Origin: Planctomycetota bacterium
GTDB taxonomy: Bacteria; Planctomycetota; Phycisphaerae; Phycisphaerales; UBA1924
Direction: 5' to 3'
Length of the DNA: 10,098 nucleotides
NCBI GenBank assembly: GCA_023434205.1
Contig: JAEYTB010000197.1
Coordinates: 1-10,098 of the forward strand
In this document: positions 6,913-10,098 of the stretch, one piece after another
Layout of the letters: each line of letters begins with the position of its first letter
How positions within the stretch are numbered: the first letter of the stretch is position 1
Notes under the pieces: generated by a model
Told to the model about the DNA's origin: nothing
Database searches by the model: none
Seen by the model: the letters and a program-made list of their open reading frames with translations, nothing else
Program-made: the position numbers and the translations under genes

Positions 6913-6920
6913 TAGGATAC
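6913..6920. promoter_or_regulatory. Back-to-back -10 elements in a symmetrical bidirectional promoter
   Basis: GTAGGATAC reads as TAGGAT on the plus strand (6913-6918) and as TATCCT on the minus strand (6915-6920). On the plus strand it ends 7 bases before the Fur-family ATG, giving a leaderless-type arrangement; on the minus strand it lies 36 bases before the glycosyltransferase GTG, leaving room for its GGAAGGG site. The whole intergenic gap is only 47 bases. No -35 box is clear on either strand. Confidence 0.4.
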
Positions 6921-6925
6921 GAAGA

Positions 6926-7405
6926 ATGCCCGGCCACGCTCACAACCACGCCGCGCCGCCCACCGCCGAGCCGGCCGAGCTCCAGATCATCGAGCCGCTG
7001 TGCGCCGTCTTCCGCCGCAAGCTCAAGGCCGAGGGCCTCAAGTACACGCCCGAGCGGGCCCAGGTCCTCGACACCGTCCTCTCGTTCGAGGGCCTCTTCG
7101 AGGCCGACCGCGTCCTTGAATCCGTTCGCAAGTCGGGCGTCCGTGTCAGCAAGGCCACCGTCTACCGCACCATCAAGCTCCTGCTGGATTCGGGCATCAT
7201 CCAGCGCGCTCTCTTCGACCAGGAGCAGACGCACTACCACGTTGTCTATGGCAAGACCCCCCGCGACATGATCGTCCGCGTTGACACCGGCGAGTCCATC
7301 CTCATCGACACCCCGGAGCTTGAGCAGCTCCGTGACGCCATCTGCCGCGCCCACGGCCTGACCGCCAAGGGGCACCGCCTGACCATCTTCGCCGTCGGTC
7401 ACTGA
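6926..7405 (+). CDS. Fur-family metal/peroxide-type transcriptional regulator lacking the CxxC zinc site
   Basis: A 159-residue protein with the Fur winged-helix domain: LKYTPERAQVLDTVLSFEG (38-56), FEADRVLESV (58-67) and the recognition-helix region VSKATVYRTIKLLLDSGIIQ (74-93). The dimer/metal domain begins with THYHVV (102-107), keeping the paired histidines, and H150 in GHRLTIF aligns with a metal histidine of Fur. However, the two cysteines that normally follow are Y108 and T111, and no second CxxxxC pair is present, so the structural zinc site is gone. The N-terminus is His-rich (MPGHAHNH). The ATG at 6926 is the first good start; no ribosome binding site precedes it, but TAGGAT does. 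It diverges from the glycosyltransferase gene and converges on the exbB-exbD-exbD genes, which suits an iron-related role, though neither target nor inducer can be read from the sequence. Confidence 0.9.
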   Translation: MPGHAHNHAAPPTAEPAELQIIEPLCAVFRRKLKAEGLKYTPERAQVLDTVLSFEGLFEADRVLESVRKSGVRVSKATVYRTIKLLLDSGIIQRALFDQEQTHYHVVYGKTPRDMIVRVDTGESILIDTPELEQLRDAICRAHGLTAKGHRLTIFAVGH

Positions 7406-7410
7406 CCGCC

Positions 7411-7466
7411 CACTCCTCCCCCGGCTCTGCGGGGGAGGTGCCGAGGCCCTGCGAGGCGGAGGGGGT
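7411..7466. repeat. GC-rich hairpin/possible dispersed intergenic repeat between convergent genes
   Basis: The 63-base gap between fur and the second exbD contains CCTCCCCCG (7415-7423) paired with CGGGGGAGG (7430-7438) around a 6-base loop, followed by GGTGCCGAGGCCCTGCGAGG and a further GGAGGGGG that could pair with the same left arm. No T-run follows on either strand. This resembles, from memory, short palindromic repeats of the form CTCCCCC-loop-GGGGGAGGTG...GGAGGGGGTG scattered between genes in several GC-rich genomes. It may also act as a weak terminator for both genes. Confidence 0.45.
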
Positions 7467-7468
7467 GC

Positions 7469-7897
7469 TTACTTCAGCCCCACCTTCCCGATCCCCAGCC
7501 GCTGGCACACCTCGTGGACGCGCACCACGTCCTCGTACGCCACGTCCGCCCCAGCCTCGATCGGCACCACGAGGTTCGCCGCGGGCGTCCAGCGCAGCTC
7601 CTCCGCCAGCCGCGCCTCCAGCCCACCGATCGAGAGCCCGCCCTCTCCGTTGAGCGTCACCACCGCGCCCTCCGGCCCGGCGCTCAACTCCACCTGCATC
7701 CGCTTGCTCTGGTCCGCCGCGGCCCCCACGCCACGCGTCGGCAGGTACGTCTTGAGGAACCACTCCGGCCCCAGGAACGCCGTGCTCGCCATGAAGAAGA
7801 TCAGGATCACCATCACCACATCCACCATCGGCGTCATGTTTGGCCCGTAGTGGCTCTCGTACAGCGCCTGCGCGTTCCGCCTCCGGAACCCGCTCAT
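7469..7897 (-). CDS. exbD: ExbD/TolR-type biopolymer transport protein, second paralog
   Basis: A 142-residue protein with ExbD layout: short cytoplasmic N-terminus, one membrane helix (about 22-42) and a C-terminal periplasmic domain. The helix begins NMTPMVDVVMVILIFFM, with D26 matching the proton-pathway aspartate of ExbD/TolR. The periplasmic part contains VPIEAGADVAYEDVVRVHEVC (110-130), the usual region for dimer and partner contacts. With ExbB it would convert proton flow into work on a TonB-like or Tol-like partner, but no tonB or receptor gene lies in the window. The start ATG overlaps the stop of the first exbD as ATGA, and GGAGAAGGGG lies just upstream, so the two are translationally coupled. 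It shares clear family likeness but not close identity with the first ExbD, suggesting they may work as a pair. Confidence 0.9.
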   Translation of the reverse strand: MSGFRRRNAQALYESHYGPNMTPMVDVVMVILIFFMASTAFLGPEWFLKTYLPTRGVGAAADQSKRMQVELSAGPEGAVVTLNGEGGLSIGGLEARLAEELRWTPAANLVVPIEAGADVAYEDVVRVHEVCQRLGIGKVGLK

Positions 7898-8316
7898 GGC
7901 CCCTTCTCCGTCACCAGCCGCACCGCCGTGAGCCCTGCTCCGCGGCAGGCCCTCACCACCGGCTCCACCGCCCCGTACGCCAGCCGCCGGTCCGCACGCA
8001 CCTGCACCACAGTGCCTGATTCGCCCCCGACCCGCGCCCGCAGCAGCCCCTCCAGGGACTCCAGCGGCGCCTCCACACCGTCGATCAGCACCCGCGAGCC
8101 CCCGCCCTCCACCCCCGCCACCGTGATGACCACCGGGGCCTTCTCCTCCGCCGTGGTCCCGACCCCGGTGCTGGGCAGTTCCACCACCGCACGCCGGTCC
8201 GACGCCATCTTGCCGACGATCAGGTAGAACACGATCAGCACCATCACCACATCGATCAGCGGCGTGACGTTGATCTTGCCCGCGGGCTGGTGCTGATGGA
8301 ACTGCCGGATCCTCAC
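7894..8316 (-). CDS. exbD: ExbD/TolR-type biopolymer transport protein, first paralog
   Basis: A 140-residue single-helix membrane protein. The segment INVTPLIDVVMVLIVFYLIV (15-34) is the ExbD signature, with D22 as the expected proton-carrying residue. A variable linker (40-60) leads to a periplasmic domain with VVITVAGV (62-69), VLIDGVEAPLESL (76-88) and VVQVRADRRLAYGAVEPVV (103-121), all typical of the family. The start is taken as GTG at 8316 because it overlaps the exbB stop as GTGA and places MRIRQFHQHQ directly before the conserved region; an earlier ATG in this frame would run through most of the end of exbB and add Arg/Gly-rich sequence with no family likeness. Together with the downstream paralog and the ExbB-type gene it would form an inner-membrane proton channel; whether that serves TonB-dependent uptake or a Tol-like system is not shown. 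Confidence 0.9.
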   Translation of the reverse strand: MRIRQFHQHQPAGKINVTPLIDVVMVLIVFYLIVGKMASDRRAVVELPSTGVGTTAEEKAPVVITVAGVEGGGSRVLIDGVEAPLESLEGLLRARVGGESGTVVQVRADRRLAYGAVEPVVRACRGAGLTAVRLVTEKGP

Positions 8317-9038
8317 ACGTGCCCGCCCTTCATCGCGCCCGCGATCGCCCCGCGCGAGCCCGCCGCGGCGTCCAGCTCCGCACGGCCCGGCAGCATCTCC
8401 ACGATCTCGCTGGCTTCCACGATCCCCCGTGTACACAGCCGGTCCACCACGCCCCGGTACAGGCCGTACGCGAGCAGGCACGGGATCGCCAGGCACAGCC
8501 CCAGCAGCGTGTGGAACAGCGCCTTGCTGATCCCCAGCGAAAGGTCCCCGGGCCCCGCCTGCCCGCCCGCGACGCCCAGGCTCGTGAACGCCAGGATCAT
8601 GCCGTACACCGTCCCCGCCAGCCCCACCAGCGGCCCCAGGTTCCCGATCACGTTGAGCACATCAATCCTGCGGAACCACCGCGCCGACTCCTCCGACGCC
8701 GCCAGTTCCGCTGCCTCGCGCACCGACGCCTTGTCCCCCGGCGCACTGATCGCCGCCCGCACCACCCGCGACACAAAGCTCTGGTCGTGCGCCACCGCCT
8801 GCGACAGGTCCTCCCACCGCTTCGACTTCGCCAGGTCCTTCAGCCGCGCCACCACGCCCCGCGGCACGATGTTCTTCTCCCGAACCTCCAGCACGCACAC
8901 CAGCACCGCCGCCACCCCCGCCACCGACCCCAGCAGCAGCAGCACCGTGAAGATGTCGAAGGACTGCACGAACAAGGGCCACAGCCCGCCCTCGACCGTC
9001 GCCGCACCCTGCGCAAGCACGATTTGAATGTCGATCAT
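8313..9038 (-). CDS. exbB: ExbB/TolQ/MotA-family proton channel protein
   Basis: A 241-residue protein with three membrane helices (about 28-50, 129-152 and 173-196), the ExbB/TolQ topology. Family hallmarks are seen: a cytoplasmic loop with VSRVVRAAIS (89-98), NVIGNLGPLVGLAGTVYGMI (129-148) with the conserved G-T-V-x-G-M pattern, and ISKALFHTLLGLCLAIPCLL (170-189), close to the usual AL-x-T-x-x-GL-x-x-AIP. Five copies would surround an ExbD dimer to couple the proton gradient to a periplasmic partner. ATG at 9038 is chosen because the family N-terminus begins there and because TAGAGT ends 7 bases upstream with no ribosome binding site, as in other leaderless-looking genes here. It lies 40 bases after tsaE, so it may head its own transcript. 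The end overlaps the first exbD. Confidence 0.93.
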   Translation of the reverse strand: MIDIQIVLAQGAATVEGGLWPLFVQSFDIFTVLLLLGSVAGVAAVLVCVLEVREKNIVPRGVVARLKDLAKSKRWEDLSQAVAHDQSFVSRVVRAAISAPGDKASVREAAELAASEESARWFRRIDVLNVIGNLGPLVGLAGTVYGMILAFTSLGVAGGQAGPGDLSLGISKALFHTLLGLCLAIPCLLAYGLYRGVVDRLCTRGIVEASEIVEMLPGRAELDAAAGSRGAIAGAMKGGHV

Positions 9039-9045
9039 CACCGCA

Positions 9046-9051
9046 ACTCTA
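9046..9051 (-). promoter_or_regulatory. Candidate -10 element TAGAGT, 7 bases before the exbB ATG
   Basis: On the minus strand TAGAGT is followed by TGCGGTG and the ATG. It lies in the 40-base gap after tsaE and would make exbB-exbD-exbD a separate transcription unit with a leaderless start. No -35 box is recognised. Confidence 0.45.
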
Positions 9052-9078
9052 GGTTCTGACACCCGACGCCCCGCGACG

Positions 9079-9741
9079 CTACGGCTCCCCCTCCTCTGGC
9101 CGCACCTCCCGCGACGTCCTGTACCCGCCGGTGAACCACTGGTACATGTCCACCTCCCGCGACCGCTCATCGATGAACGGGTAGGTCGGTGCCGTGGGCG
9201 GCACCCACTTCCCCGTTACGCGGCACACGATCGGCTCCCGCTCGGCCAGCCATTCCACCCCGGCCCGCCCCGCCCATGACCGCGGCAGCTTCACCTCCAC
9301 ACGGCGCGCCGTCTCCCCCTCCGCCGTGATCCGCACCCATGCGCACTCGGCGGGTAGCGCCCGCTCGATCCGACGCGGCCACTCGATCACCGCCGCGGAT
9401 AGGCCCGCCGCGTGGCCATCGGCGCTGAACAACCGGTCCCACCCCAGCGCCTCCAAGTCGTCCTCGCCGGACAGCCGGTACGCGTCCACGTGCGTCATGT
9501 GCCCGCCCGCCAGCGCCCCGGCCCTGACCGGGTACTGGTTCACGAACACGAACGTCGGGCTCGACACCATCCCCAGGTCCACACCCAGCCCCTCGGCGAG
9601 CCCACGCACGAACGTCGTCTTGCCGGCGCCCAGTTCCCCTTCGAGCGCAACGACATCGCCGGGCGCGAGCACCGCGGCCAATCCCGCCGCGAGCGCCCGC
9701 GTGTACCCCTCGCCCGTGCTCTGGCGGACAAACTCGATCAC
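9079..9741 (-). CDS. tsaE: tRNA t6A synthesis ATPase TsaE with a degenerate YacG-like C-terminal extension
   Basis: A 220-residue protein whose first ~155 residues are TsaE, the ATPase that works with TsaB and TsaD to make N6-threonylcarbamoyl-adenosine at tRNA position 37 in the cytoplasm. Seen: Walker A GELGAGKTT (35-43), SSPTFVFVNQY (60-70), HVDAYRL (84-90) and VIEWPRRIE (118-126). Ordinary TsaE ends near residue 150. The extra tail (about 170-210) follows the YacG pattern C-x2-CG...PF-C-x-x-R-C...D...W...Y, but reads CRVTGKW (173-179), PFIDERSREVD (188-198), then W202 and Y207: only C173 survives of the four expected zinc cysteines. The start is taken as GTG at 9741, since it overlaps the thiL stop as GTGA and GGGAG lies 5 bases upstream; ATG at 9753 is the alternative and adds four residues. 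TsaE is certain; the tail identity is inference. Confidence 0.93.
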   Translation of the reverse strand: MIEFVRQSTGEGYTRALAAGLAAVLAPGDVVALEGELGAGKTTFVRGLAEGLGVDLGMVSSPTFVFVNQYPVRAGALAGGHMTHVDAYRLSGEDDLEALGWDRLFSADGHAAGLSAAVIEWPRRIERALPAECAWVRITAEGETARRVEVKLPRSWAGRAGVEWLAEREPIVCRVTGKWVPPTAPTYPFIDERSREVDMYQWFTGGYRTSREVRPEEGEP

Positions 9742-10098
9742 GTGTGCTCCCATCCGCGCCTGCTCACATCGATGCGCTCACCGCCCACGCGAAGGTACGC
9801 GCCCTGCCCCTCAACGCACAACCCCACCCGCGTCATCCGCGTCCCTGTCGCCGGGCACACCGCCGGCACCTCCGTCCCCGCATCCACCACGAACAGCAGC
9901 TCGTAGTCCTCGCCATCCGCCACCGCGCCCAGCACCGCGTCCCGGGAGAGCGGGCTTTCAGCCCGCCGCAAAACCTCCCCGCTCAAACACGCCTCCACAC
10001 CCTCCAACTCCACACCCACCCCCGACGCCGCCGCCAGCCGCCCCGCATCCATCCCCAGCCCATCTGACACATCCATCATCGCCCGCAGCTTCCCGCCC
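9738..10098 (-). CDS. thiL: Thiamine-monophosphate kinase ThiL, partial (5' end outside window)
   Basis: The last ~119 residues of ThiL, which phosphorylates thiamine monophosphate to thiamine diphosphate using ATP. Recognised by MMDVSDGLGMDAGRLAAASG, the family's M-x-D-x-SDGL motif with its metal-binding aspartates, by DGEDYELLFVV (family GGEDYELLF), and by the terminal GWEHT in place of the common GYEHF. The N-terminal half, with the ATP-binding loops, is outside the window. The stop codon overlaps the start of tsaE, so the two are probably cotranscribed and coupled; they have no shared pathway, and the pairing likely reflects a housekeeping operon. Nothing abnormal is seen in the visible part. 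Confidence 0.93.
   Translation of the reverse strand, partial: GGKLRAMMDVSDGLGMDAGRLAAASGVGVELEGVEACLSGEVLRRAESPLSRDAVLGAVADGEDYELLFVVDAGTEVPAVCPATGTRMTRVGLCVEGQGAYLRVGGERIDVSRRGWEHT

Noticed and set aside
6879..6925. A Fur box (AT-rich 19-base palindrome) in the regulator's own promoter
   Set aside because: The gap is GC-rich and contains no GATAATGATAATCATTATC-like sequence; only the short GTAGGATAC symmetry is visible.
7415..7438. Hairpin after fur as a standard intrinsic terminator
   Set aside because: The stem is strong but no T-run follows on either strand, so it is listed as a repeat/hairpin with only possible terminator activity.
8317..8496. Upstream ATG that would lengthen the first ExbD by 60 residues
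   Set aside because: The extra part lies inside exbB in another frame and is Arg/Gly-rich without any ExbD likeness; GTG at 8316 gives a standard length and a GTGA overlap.
1..10098. CRISPR arrays, tRNA or rRNA genes, transposases, phage or defence genes
   Set aside because: No spaced direct repeats, cloverleaf sequence, transposase motifs or defence-protein motifs were seen on either strand; the genes are mostly housekeeping and envelope functions.

Overview
The window is very GC-rich bacterial DNA, fully packed with genes. It most resembles a Planctomycetota chromosome, probably Phycisphaerae-like: a type II pseudopilin-type protein starting GFTLIELLVV with LLPALSKARA after it, paired ExbD genes behind an ExbB/MotA-type gene, and a Fur-like regulator without the usual cysteines. 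The taxonomic assignment is inferred from protein style only. No rRNA, tRNA, CRISPR array, insertion sequence or phage gene was seen, and no gene-free stretch exceeds about 160 bases.

Left part (1-2500): a single-chain aconitase of the fungal homoaconitase (Lys4) type runs leftward out of the window. It diverges from a small DUF1801 gene, which is followed by an isocitrate/homoisocitrate dehydrogenase-family gene. The dehydratase and dehydrogenase would catalyse consecutive steps, either citrate to 2-oxoglutarate or homocitrate to 2-oxoadipate; residues near the substrate site leave the second option open. A strong bidirectional terminator at about 2470-2500 separates this block from the next.

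Middle part (2523-6878, minus strand): a secreted/pilus-type pseudopilin protein comes first on the map. Then come two translationally coupled membrane-protein genes, a large GT-C (GT39-like) glycosyltransferase and a flippase-like LPG-synthase-TM family protein. These two probably act together on a lipid-linked substrate at the membrane.

Right part (6926-10098): a noncanonical Fur-family regulator (+) shares a symmetrical short promoter region with the glycosyltransferase and converges on an exbB-exbD-exbD energy-transduction operon (-). Upstream on the same strand are tsaE (tRNA t6A synthesis) and the 3' part of thiL (thiamine monophosphate kinase). Four overlaps of the GTGA/ATGA type tie minus-strand neighbours together (GT39/flippase, exbB/exbD, exbD/exbD, thiL/tsaE).

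The most interesting signals are: (1) TsaE carries a C-terminal segment that looks like a YacG zinc ribbon with three of four zinc cysteines lost; (2) four genes have a TAGNNT hexamer ending only 6-7 bases before their ATG and no well-placed ribosome binding site, the layout expected for leaderless transcription, while genes with a ribosome binding site have the hexamer farther away; (3) the Lys4-like/homoisocitrate dehydrogenase-like pair; (4) the Fur protein lacking the CxxC site.
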